Positions 1 to 6,989 of a stretch of DNA of 64,000 nt are shown piece by piece. Numbering within the stretch: position 1 is the stretch's first letter; the number at the start of each line of letters is the position of its first letter. Position numbers and translations under genes: made by a program. The DNA is from Alphaproteobacteria bacterium. Lineage in GTDB: Bacteria; Pseudomonadota; Alphaproteobacteria; Rhizobiales; Rhizobiaceae. The DNA is taken from the NCBI GenBank assembly GCA_018823835.1, contig JAHJHT010000010.1, forward strand, positions 132,245-196,244, read 5' to 3'. The notes under the pieces are model-generated. The model was not told where the DNA came from. It was given only the letters and a program-made list of their open reading frames with translations, and made no database searches.

Positions 1-384
1 ACGCTTACCTGCGACGTTGCAGCCGGCGTCGGCTTCGTCGTTGGATCGTCGAAGGCGCTGACCTGCTCCTTTGACGTGAAGGGCGAAAAGTCCCCGCACC
101 GTTACAGCGGCAAGATCAGCAAGCTCGGCCTCGACGTCGGCTTCACCGGCGAAGGCAAGGTTGTCTGGGGTGTCTATGCCGACCCCAAGACAAAGCTGAA
201 GGGCAAGCTTGCCGGTTCCTACAGCGGGCTTTCGGCTGAAGTGACCGCCGGCCTCGGCCTTGGCGCCAAGGCGCTGGTCGGGACCCAGCAGGAAATCGCC
301 CTGCAGCCGCTCAAGCTCGACGGCCAGACCGGCCTCAACCTCGCCGTTGGCATCGCAAGCGTGACGCTTGCCATCGCAAAGTAG
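1..384 (+). CDS. DUF992 domain protein, 3' part (5' end outside window)
   Basis: The reading frame is open from base 1 and ends at TAG 382-384, so the start lies before the window; an internal GTG at 76 is probably not the true start. The visible 127 residues carry the features of DUF992 proteins of Rhizobiales: two Cys (TLTCDV near the edge and LTCSFDV about 18 residues later), a Gly-rich beta-type stretch (GLSAEVTAGLGLGAKALVGTQ) and an end in SVTLAIAK. Family members are small exported proteins of unknown function; the signal peptide would be in the missing part. A strong rho-independent terminator follows at 472-507. I see nothing that allows a function to be assigned. Confidence 0.75.
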   Translation, partial: TLTCDVAAGVGFVVGSSKALTCSFDVKGEKSPHRYSGKISKLGLDVGFTGEGKVVWGVYADPKTKLKGKLAGSYSGLSAEVTAGLGLGAKALVGTQQEIALQPLKLDGQTGLNLAVGIASVTLAIAK

Positions 385-471
385 GTCGCTCGTACCTGCG
401 ACGGCCGCCTCCGCGTCCATCGATCCGGCAGGCTCGTTCCCGCCTGGGTCCTGAGGGAAGCGGCACCTTTT

Positions 472-507
472 TGCCCTCCGCGTTGCATGCGGAGGGCATT
501 TTTGTTT
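472..507 (+). terminator. Rho-independent terminator after the DUF992 gene
   Basis: A perfect 10-bp stem (TGCCCTCCGC 472-481 with GCGGAGGGCA 489-498) with a 7-nt loop is followed by TTTTTGTTT. It lies 88 bp behind the DUF992 stop and 96 bp before the next start. Confidence 0.88.
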
Positions 508-602
508 CAGCGGAAAGAACCGGGCCGCACGGGCGCAGTCCGTCGTTGTGCAACCGGCAAGCCTGTCCTATCGATGAGCTCGATAGGATCAGGAATTCCA
601 GC

Positions 603-1208
603 ATGACCTTCATCAATACCGTCGCCTATGAAGACGCCAGCGGGCGGCTGAAGCAACTCTACGATCGCATCAAGGGGCCGGACGACAACGTCGACAACAT
701 CATGATGGCGCATAGCCTCAGGCCGCACACCATGGACGGCCACATGACGCTCTACAAATACGTGCTGCACCACTCGGCTAACACCGTGCCGAAATGGTTC
801 CTCGAGGCGCTCGGAGTTCTGGTCAGCCACCTCAACGCCTGCAGCTACTGCGTCGAGCATCATTTTGCCGGCATGCGTCGCCTGCTCGGCGACGAGGCGC
901 GCGCCGCGGGCATCCGCGCGGCTATCGAAAGCGGAGATTCTGCAGGCGCATTCGACGCGCGGGAGCAGGCCGCCCTCGCCTATGCCGCAAAGCTTACCCT
1001 CAGCCCTGCCGAGGTCACCAGCGCCGATGCCGAGGCCCTGCGCAAGGCAGGTTTCGACGACGGACAAATCCTCGAAATCAACCAGGTCGTCGCCTATTTC
1101 GCCTATGCCAACCGCACGGTCCTTGGGCTTGGCGTCACAACCGACGGCGACATTCTTGGCCTGTCGCCGGGCAATTCCGCCAATCCCGAGGACTGGTCGC
1201 ACCGCTGA
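603..1208 (+). CDS. Carboxymuconolactone decarboxylase / AhpD-like peroxidase-related protein
   Basis: This 201-residue protein belongs to the CMD/AhpD all-helical family. The redox motif C80-S-Y-C83 is followed by V-E-H-H, the arrangement that AhpD-type proteins use for thiol-dependent peroxide reduction. Start at ATG 603 is chosen because AGGA lies just upstream and the family N-terminus (MTFINTVAYEDASG) begins there; an earlier in-frame ATG at 471 would run through the terminator of the preceding gene. The C-terminal stretch (VVAYFAYANRTVLGLGV) is typical of the peroxidase-related subfamily. It appears monocistronic. The physiological reductant and substrate cannot be told from sequence. 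Confidence 0.85.
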   Translation: MTFINTVAYEDASGRLKQLYDRIKGPDDNVDNIMMAHSLRPHTMDGHMTLYKYVLHHSANTVPKWFLEALGVLVSHLNACSYCVEHHFAGMRRLLGDEARAAGIRAAIESGDSAGAFDAREQAALAYAAKLTLSPAEVTSADAEALRKAGFDDGQILEINQVVAYFAYANRTVLGLGVTTDGDILGLSPGNSANPEDWSHR

Positions 1209-1305
1209 CAGGCCGCGCCCGTGGCGCTGTTCGACGAAGCCTCCCGCTTCATGGGAGCCATTGGCGTCAGGGACGTGCTGAGCGCGGTGCTGCGGAGATA
1301 GGGAG

Positions 1306-2331
1306 CTACTCCACGATTAACCTCAATGAGACCTGATCGCTCCAGACAGTGGAGCGGACGTCGCTGATCGCATACCCGGCCTCAGCTGCGAGCGGCGAAA
1401 ATACGCCGATGCCGCGCGGAATGATCTCGAACTGGCTGGCGCCAATCAGTTTGGCCCGCGCTTCGTCGTTACGCGTCACCGAGCCGGCGATGCACCGCGC
1501 GCCGGCTCCATCCGCTCGAAGCGCCTTCAGATTGGCGACGATCGCCGCGTCGCTGCCATATTCGAACAGACCGCCCTCCGACGAGGCCACGATGACCGCG
1601 TGCTGTAACCGTTCGACGATTGCCGAAAGCGCAGATGTGCCGTTCCAGTCGTAGGATGTGTGGGCGAAATCGATGTCTAGCCCGCATAGCGGCGCGCCCT
1701 CTGCCGTCAGCTGCAGAAGGGAATTGTTACCAAAGCGCGGTCCGGCATCATCAAGGTCTAGAACATGGATCGTGATGCGCCGGCGCAGGAGATGCGGCGC
1801 ATTGCGCGCCATGAGGATAAGCGCGTTCATGCTGTCAATCGCTGGCCCGCCAGCAATGTTGAGCAGCACGAGTGGCCTGTCGCCTGCACCAGGCAGCTCG
1901 CGCACTAGGCCGGCGGCCAATAGCCCGGCGATCTGTTGCGTGCGCAACCGCATGTAGATGGCATGTGGTGATGCGGCAAACTGCCGGTCTGTGGGCGTGT
2001 CGTAGGGCGCCAGCAGATTGTCCGGGCCAGTCTTCATCACATAGGTGCTCATGCCATCGAGGAACGCCGAATCTCCACTTCCGAACATGGCATTGACGAG
2101 CCGTGATCTCTTTGCCGCCGCCTTCAGCATGAAGCGCATCAGGAAACCCGGCACCATGCGATGTCGACGTTCGTGCCGCACAAGGGCTGCATGCAGGCGC
2201 GCAACACTCGCGGCGTCCTCGGCGATCGCAAACCTCGGATGGGTCACATCTATGACCGGCAGATCGAATCCTTCGTCTGTCCGAGCAACCGCAATGCCAA
2301 TCTTTCTGAGTTCCTCAGCTATAGCAGGCAT
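1306..2331 (-). CDS. SAM-dependent methyltransferase-like protein
   Basis: This 341-residue cytoplasmic protein has a Rossmann-type core: hydrophobic strand and glycine loop LLNIAGGPAIDS (residues 156-167), then a second strand with acidic end HVLDLDDAG (about 189-197), the pattern of motifs I and II of class I methyltransferases. A Trp/Tyr-rich region (TSYDWNG) and EGGLFEYGSD follow. No catalytic motif identifies a substrate. The start at 2331 is preferred over an in-frame ATG at 2370 because AAGGA sits 8-10 nt before it. The promoter and double operator at 2405-2453 are nearly identical to those of the DUF2239 gene at 18506-19093, so the two are probably co-regulated. Methyltransferase assignment is by fold pattern only. 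Confidence 0.6.
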   Translation of the reverse strand: MPAIAEELRKIGIAVARTDEGFDLPVIDVTHPRFAIAEDAASVARLHAALVRHERRHRMVPGFLMRFMLKAAAKRSRLVNAMFGSGDSAFLDGMSTYVMKTGPDNLLAPYDTPTDRQFAASPHAIYMRLRTQQIAGLLAAGLVRELPGAGDRPLVLLNIAGGPAIDSMNALILMARNAPHLLRRRITIHVLDLDDAGPRFGNNSLLQLTAEGAPLCGLDIDFAHTSYDWNGTSALSAIVERLQHAVIVASSEGGLFEYGSDAAIVANLKALRADGAGARCIAGSVTRNDEARAKLIGASQFEIIPRGIGVFSPLAAEAGYAISDVRSTVWSDQVSLRLIVE

Positions 2332-2404
2332 GCTGGTTTTTCCTTGCTGCGAGTGCGCACCGGGCCTCATTGGCGTGGTGGCCCAATCTTATGTCGGCGA
2401 TTTC

Positions 2405-2453
2405 TACCCGGATAATAAACTGCAGTCAATTATACCCGGGTAAAATTATCCGG
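2405..2453 (-). promoter_or_regulatory. Promoter with paired CCGG-centred operators before the methyltransferase-like gene
   Basis: On the minus strand TTGACT, 17 bp and TAGAAA form a sigma-70-like promoter. A perfect palindrome TACCCGGGTA (2433-2442) lies upstream of the -35, and TACCCGGATAA (2405-2415) overlaps the spacer and -10. A third half-site TTATCCGG is at 2446-2453. The same arrangement recurs at 19121-19160. The layout suggests a dimeric repressor such as TetR or MarR; that identification is inference. Confidence 0.65.
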
Positions 2454-3015
2454 TGCAGCAGATATTCGACCTGCACCGTGGCGATCGTCGGATCAGCTCC
2501 AGATATCTGGTCCGAGCGTGATTGAGGGGTCCCGGCGTGGATGAATTGTGTGGTTCCGAAGCTGGCAAGACGTGCACGGCGAGGCCTTTCTTCGGCAGCA
2601 AACATTGTTTCATCCACGCTTCTGCGGCTGCGCGCATGATGCTCGCATCTCCTGTACGGGAACGCGGGGTCGCGAACCGGGCGAACGTGGCAGGGGACGG
2701 CGCCGGGTGGCTGCGCGAAACGGTGGCGCGGTTTGGACATTATCATCCGAAAACCCGGGCCCTGGCTGAGGCATGTGCGTGAAACTCGTTGCTCCCTCGG
2801 GCAGGGCAAGAACGTCGGCGGGGCGCAGAAGCTGCGCCACATGTTTACTTAGAGAGGCTCGGCCAAGCGCCCCGCTTCCCGACTTCTCCCTCCGTGGCTG
2901 GGAGCGTTCTTTGACAAAAGCCAGACGGTGTTTGCCGGGCGTGGCAACGGGAAACTGTAACCTTCCAGCCGTCACGCCCTCGCCAGAGGAGCGTCGTCCT
3001 GTGGCATCAAACTTC
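2454..3015. other. Intergenic stretch without a supported gene
   Basis: About 560 bp between the operator of the methyltransferase-like gene and the end of the FAD oxidase gene. The short open frames here (for example minus 2446-2637) have no recognisable motif, no convincing ribosome-binding site and no family resemblance I can name. I see no tRNA, repeat or clear terminator. It may be decayed coding sequence. Confidence 0.4.
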
Positions 3016-4440
3016 CTACGCCGCCGGCTTAACGTTCTGGTTCAGCCGGAACTGGTTCTTCGGGTCGTAGCGCTTCTTGATCGAGGCAAGCCGCTTGTAG
3101 TTGCCGCCATAGGCTGCTTCGACCCTGGCTCCCTCATCATCAGGCATGAAGTTCACATAAGCCGTGCCCGCCGCATGCGGCTTCATCGCGTCGAACAGGC
3201 TGCGCGCCCAGCCGATGAAGGCCGCATCATCGCTGGCATCCCGCCAGCGCGTATGCACGTTCATCACGAAATGCGCATTGCGCTGCGGAAACGCCGTGGC
3301 GTCCGGCGCCACACGGTCGGCCTGGCCGCCGACATGGGCGAGAAACACCTCGCATTCGGGGCCAGGAAGCGCCCTTACAGCCGCCAGCAACACCCCGAGC
3401 GCCGCGTCCGACAGTTCGGTCAAATCGTGGCTCTTCCAGTAGTTGCGCGCGCCGGGTGTCAGCAGCGGATCGAAGGCCTGCTGCCAGCCGGCGAAGGGAT
3501 TGGGGCCGACGACATCGACGATCGGCTTGCCGATCGAGCGCAAGGCAGCCGTCGCCTTCTCGCCGGCCTGCATGTCGCCGCAGTAGCACATGGCAAGGAT
3601 CAGGACTTCCTTGCCATGCCACTCCTCGGGCAGGAAGGGCAGCGGCGGCGCCTGGCGCATGACCACCCAGCAGGTCAGTTCGTCCGGCGCGGCCGCCACC
3701 ACCTTCCGGTACTGTTTCAGCACCGCCTCGGCATCGGCGAAGGGATGCACCACCAGCCCCGCGAGTACTTCCGGCCCCATCTTGTGAAGCTTGAACTCGA
3801 AGGAGGTTACGACGCCGAAATTGCCGCCGCCGCCCCGCAGCGCCCAGAACAGGTCGGGATTCTCGCTTTCGCTGGCGCGCACGGTTTCGCCGTCGGCCGT
3901 CACCACCTCGGCCGAGACCAGATTGTCGATGGTCAGTCCGAACTTGCGTGTGATCCAGCCGAAGCCGCCGCCGAGCGTCAGGCCGGCGATTCCGGTCGTC
4001 GAATTGATGCCGGTCGGCACGGCGAGGCCGACGGCCTGGGTCTCGCGGTCGACATCGGCGAGCGTAGCTCCCGGCTGGACGACGGCGCGCTGTGCGGCCT
4101 TGTCGACGCGGACTGCCTTCATCTGCGACAGGTCGATCATCATTCCGCCGTCGCAGACGGCGTTGCCGGCAATATTGTGCCCGCCGCCGCGCACCGCGAC
4201 CAGCAGTGCGTTGTCGCGGGCGAAGCGCACGGCCTGCGCGACGTCGCCGGCATCCTTGCACTGGACGACAAGACCGGGCCTGCGGTCGATCGTGGCATTC
4301 CAGATGGTGCGCGCATCGTCATAGCCGGCATCGCCGTCGGCAAGGACGCTGCCTCTCAGCCTGCCTGCCAGCGCATCGATCTTGGCGGCAGAGACTGCCG
4401 CGGTTCCCGAGTCGAGGGTCGTAAGGTTGAGGTCGTTCAT
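3016..4440 (-). CDS. FAD-linked oxidase with BBE (berberine bridge) C-terminus
   Basis: 474-residue PCMH/VAO-family flavoprotein. The FAD-binding domain shows RGGGHNIAG, in which H88 is the expected 8-alpha-histidyl attachment residue, and LTLGGGFGWITRKFGLTIDNL, where the position that carries a second, cysteinyl FAD link in bicovalent relatives is not Cys. FWALRGGGGNFGVVTSFEF closes the FAD domain, and the C-terminus NQFRLNQNVKP is the BBE motif (usual form NxNI.P). The start at 4440 is supported by GGGAGA upstream; an in-frame ATG at 4485 is less likely. No signal peptide. Family members oxidise sugars, alkaloids or aromatic alcohols; the substrate here is unknown. Divergent from clpS. Confidence 0.85.
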   Translation of the reverse strand: MNDLNLTTLDSGTAAVSAAKIDALAGRLRGSVLADGDAGYDDARTIWNATIDRRPGLVVQCKDAGDVAQAVRFARDNALLVAVRGGGHNIAGNAVCDGGMMIDLSQMKAVRVDKAAQRAVVQPGATLADVDRETQAVGLAVPTGINSTTGIAGLTLGGGFGWITRKFGLTIDNLVSAEVVTADGETVRASESENPDLFWALRGGGGNFGVVTSFEFKLHKMGPEVLAGLVVHPFADAEAVLKQYRKVVAAAPDELTCWVVMRQAPPLPFLPEEWHGKEVLILAMCYCGDMQAGEKATAALRSIGKPIVDVVGPNPFAGWQQAFDPLLTPGARNYWKSHDLTELSDAALGVLLAAVRALPGPECEVFLAHVGGQADRVAPDATAFPQRNAHFVMNVHTRWRDASDDAAFIGWARSLFDAMKPHAAGTAYVNFMPDDEGARVEAAYGGNYKRLASIKKRYDPKNQFRLNQNVKPAA

Positions 4441-4507
4441 GACAGTTTCTCCCTTTGCGGCGGTGAACTTGTGTCCGCCGCGCACGCAATACTGCCCCAG
4501 GGGAAGA

Positions 4508-4912
4508 ATGACGCAAGTTCAGGAACTGAACCGGGCCTCCCGGCTGGACGATGCTGCCGCTTTGTGCAACGCTTTCCTGGTTGCGCTCCTGCCGTCAGCA
4601 CGCCAGATGCCCCAGACCGTCACCACGCCCGGCGTCAAGCCCAAGCCGAAAGTCGAGCGGCCGAAGCTCTTCAAGGTCATCTTAATCAACGACGATTTCA
4701 CGCCGCGCGAATTTGTCGTGCGGGTGCTGAAGGCGGAGTTCCGGCTGTCGGAAGACCAGGCCCACAAGGTGATGATCACCGCGCACAGGCTCGGCGTCTG
4801 CGTGGTTGCCGTCTATACGCGCGACGTCGCCGAAACCAAGGCGACGCGCGCGACCGATGCCGGCAAGGCGGAAGGCTATCCGCTGATGTTCACGACGGAG
4901 CCCGAGGAGTAG
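4508..4912 (+). CDS. clpS: ClpS adaptor of Clp protease (ClpS2-like)
   Basis: ClpS binds the ClpA N-domain and hands N-degron substrates to ClpAP. The core from about residue 48 is typical: RPKLFKVILINDDFTPREFVV, then HKVMITAHRLGVCVVAVYTRDVAETKA and the end PLMFTTEPEE, which resembles the second ClpS paralogue of rhizobia. ATG 4508 has AGGGGAAG directly before it and gives 134 residues; ATG 4607 would give 101 residues, the usual length of that paralogue, but lacks a visible ribosome-binding site. The first 33 residues would then be an unusual extension. Transcribed divergently from the FAD oxidase and convergent with the 688-residue membrane protein, whose stop begins at 4913. Confidence 0.88.
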   Translation: MTQVQELNRASRLDDAAALCNAFLVALLPSARQMPQTVTTPGVKPKPKVERPKLFKVILINDDFTPREFVVRVLKAEFRLSEDQAHKVMITAHRLGVCVVAVYTRDVAETKATRATDAGKAEGYPLMFTTEPEE

Positions 4913-6979
4913 CTAGCGCCCTTCGCGGTACCACATCGAGCCGAGCGCCAGAAGCAGTAGTCCGAGCCCGAAGAAACCGCCGAACAGCGGCACCCGCGAG
5001 ACGGACTTCAGCACGCTGTCGTTTGTGGTCCTGAGGCCGATCCAGTCATTGCCGGAGGCGTTGGATGCCCCCCGCACGGGCACGATGCCCGGCAGCGACA
5101 CGCCGGTCAGTCCGGCGATGCGCCGCACCGAGCCGCCGGTTTCCTTGGCGACGGGACCAAGCACCTCTTCGGTCGAAACGGTATCGGCGAATTCCGGCGC
5201 ATTGACGGGACCGACATGCGCCAGCGCGCTGAGGTCGCCATTCCCGATCTGGTAGAGGCCGATCTCATCGACTTCGGCGCTGCCGGTGAACACGCCGGGC
5301 GATGACGACGCCAGTGGCACGGTCAGCGTCTTGCCCGACGGCATGATGACCTGGGCAGGACCGGCCTCGTCACGCATGGTCTGGCGGATGATGTCGAGCG
5401 TCATGCCGCGGCCACCTGCGGTCAGCCGCTCTTCCTCGAGTTCGGGCTCCTTCATCAGCCAGTGCGCGATGCGGCGGTAGAGCGCGACATGCGGGCCGCC
5501 GCCTTCGAAGCCCCGCGCCCACAGCCAGCCCTGGTCGGACAGAAGCATGCCGACGCGGCCCTCGCCCTTGCGGTCGAGCAGCAGCAGCGGCCTGTCGTCC
5601 GGCCCCTTCATTACCGCCTCGCCTTCCGGCCGGTCGATGCCGATCAGCCTGAACCAGCGGCTCCAGTGCGGCGGTTCGGAGGCTGAACCGTCGAGCCCTC
5701 GTGTCACCGGATGACGCTGGCCGAGCTCGGTCAGCCGCGGGTAGAAGGCCTGTTCGATCACCTGCCCCGTCGGCATGGCAGGCAGCGCCGACATCAGCGG
5801 CGTGCGCGCGATCGACTGCTCGCCGGCATATTCCGGGCCGGCGGCGATCAGCAGCGCGCCGCCCTTTTCGACGTACTCGGCGATGTAGTCATAGTAGAGG
5901 ATCGGCAGCACGTCGCGGTGCTGGTACCGGTCGAAGATGATCAGGTCGAAATCGTTGATCTTCTCGACGAAGAGTTCACGCGTCGGAAAGGCAATCAGCG
6001 ACAGTTCGTTGATCGGCGTGCCGTCCTGCTTTTCCGGTGGCCTGAGGATGGTGAAGTGGACGAGGTCGACCGAGGCGTCGGATTTCAGCAGATTGCGCCA
6101 AGTGCGTTCGCCGGCATGCGGTTCTCCCGAGACGAGCAGGACGCGCAGGTTCTCGCGGATGCCGTCGAGAATGGCGATGGCGCGGTTGTTGGTGTCGGTG
6201 ATCTCGCCATCGGCGGCGTCGATCGCCAGTTCAACGATATTGCGACCAGCCCCGGGAATGACGATGTCGAGGACCATCTCCTCGCCAATCACCGCGCGCT
6301 CCGTCGATACCGGCTGTCCGTTGATCGACACCCGGACGTCGACCGTTCCGCGCTCGCCGTTGGCCGACAATACGCGGTAGCTCATCTGCAGCGGCTTGCC
6401 GACTAGACCGAAGCGCGGCGCGTTCTCGAAGCGGATGCGACGGTCGCTTTCGTCCTCGTCGCCAGTGATCAGCGCATGCAGAGGCGCCGGGAAATTCTTG
6501 GCCGATTCCGGCACGTCATGCACCTGGCCGTCGGTGATCATCACTGCACCAGCGATCCTCGAGGGCGGCACGTCGCGGAACGCTCCGTCAAGCGCCGAAA
6601 ATAGCCGCGTCTCGGCGCGCTCGTCGGCTGCATCAGCCCGCCCGGCTTCGATAACGCGTACCTCGAATTGCTTGAAGCGGGCGAGCCGTTCCTGAAGACC
6701 GGCAAGTGCCGCACTCGTCTCCTCCTGCCGCGCGCCGATGTCCTGGCTCTGGCTGCGATCGACAATCACCGCGACCACACTCTTCAGCGGATCGCGCTCC
6801 TCGTCGAGCAGAACCGGATTGATCAGCGCCGCGGCAAGCGCGGCGAGTGCTGCTAATCTGAACAGCGCGCCACGCTGGCGTAGCCACAGGCCAGCCAGGA
6901 CGATGACCGCGAGGGGCACAAGGATGGCTGCCAGGAGCGGCCATGAAAGCAGGGGTTCGAAGGAGAGCGCATAATTCAT
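4913..6979 (-). CDS. Membrane protein with vWA-like domain, last gene of a MoxR operon
   Basis: 688 residues. Two N-terminal membrane segments (about 12-31 and 39-57) are followed by a vWA-like core: V-I-V-D74-R-S76-Q-S78 matches the MIDAS DxSxS signature and VMITDGQVHD the conserved strand with TDG. A middle region (LRVLLVSGEPHAGERTWRNLL, LLIAAGPEYAG) resembles the class-I glutamine-amidotransferase-like fold often seen in these proteins. A single C-terminal membrane segment (about 660-682) ends in MWYREGR. Most of the protein should lie in the periplasm. It is the last gene of moxR-DUF58-BatA/DUF4159-this gene, 10 bp after its predecessor. The operon type is known for envelope or complex-assembly chaperoning; the client is unknown. 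Confidence 0.75.
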   Translation of the reverse strand: MNYALSFEPLLSWPLLAAILVPLAVIVLAGLWLRQRGALFRLAALAALAAALINPVLLDEERDPLKSVVAVIVDRSQSQDIGARQEETSAALAGLQERLARFKQFEVRVIEAGRADAADERAETRLFSALDGAFRDVPPSRIAGAVMITDGQVHDVPESAKNFPAPLHALITGDEDESDRRIRFENAPRFGLVGKPLQMSYRVLSANGERGTVDVRVSINGQPVSTERAVIGEEMVLDIVIPGAGRNIVELAIDAADGEITDTNNRAIAILDGIRENLRVLLVSGEPHAGERTWRNLLKSDASVDLVHFTILRPPEKQDGTPINELSLIAFPTRELFVEKINDFDLIIFDRYQHRDVLPILYYDYIAEYVEKGGALLIAAGPEYAGEQSIARTPLMSALPAMPTGQVIEQAFYPRLTELGQRHPVTRGLDGSASEPPHWSRWFRLIGIDRPEGEAVMKGPDDRPLLLLDRKGEGRVGMLLSDQGWLWARGFEGGGPHVALYRRIAHWLMKEPELEEERLTAGGRGMTLDIIRQTMRDEAGPAQVIMPSGKTLTVPLASSSPGVFTGSAEVDEIGLYQIGNGDLSALAHVGPVNAPEFADTVSTEEVLGPVAKETGGSVRRIAGLTGVSLPGIVPVRGASNASGNDWIGLRTTNDSVLKSVSRVPLFGGFFGLGLLLLALGSMWYREGR

Positions 6980-6989
6980 GACGTGGCGC

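Noticed and set aside
2446..2637. 63-codon minus-strand ORF before the FAD oxidase
   Set aside because: No family resemblance, no clear ribosome-binding site and located across the operator of the neighbouring gene.
2773..5034. 753-codon plus-strand open frame
   Set aside because: It runs antisense through the FAD oxidase and through clpS in another frame; composition is Arg/Ala-rich without any motif, typical of a high-GC shadow frame.
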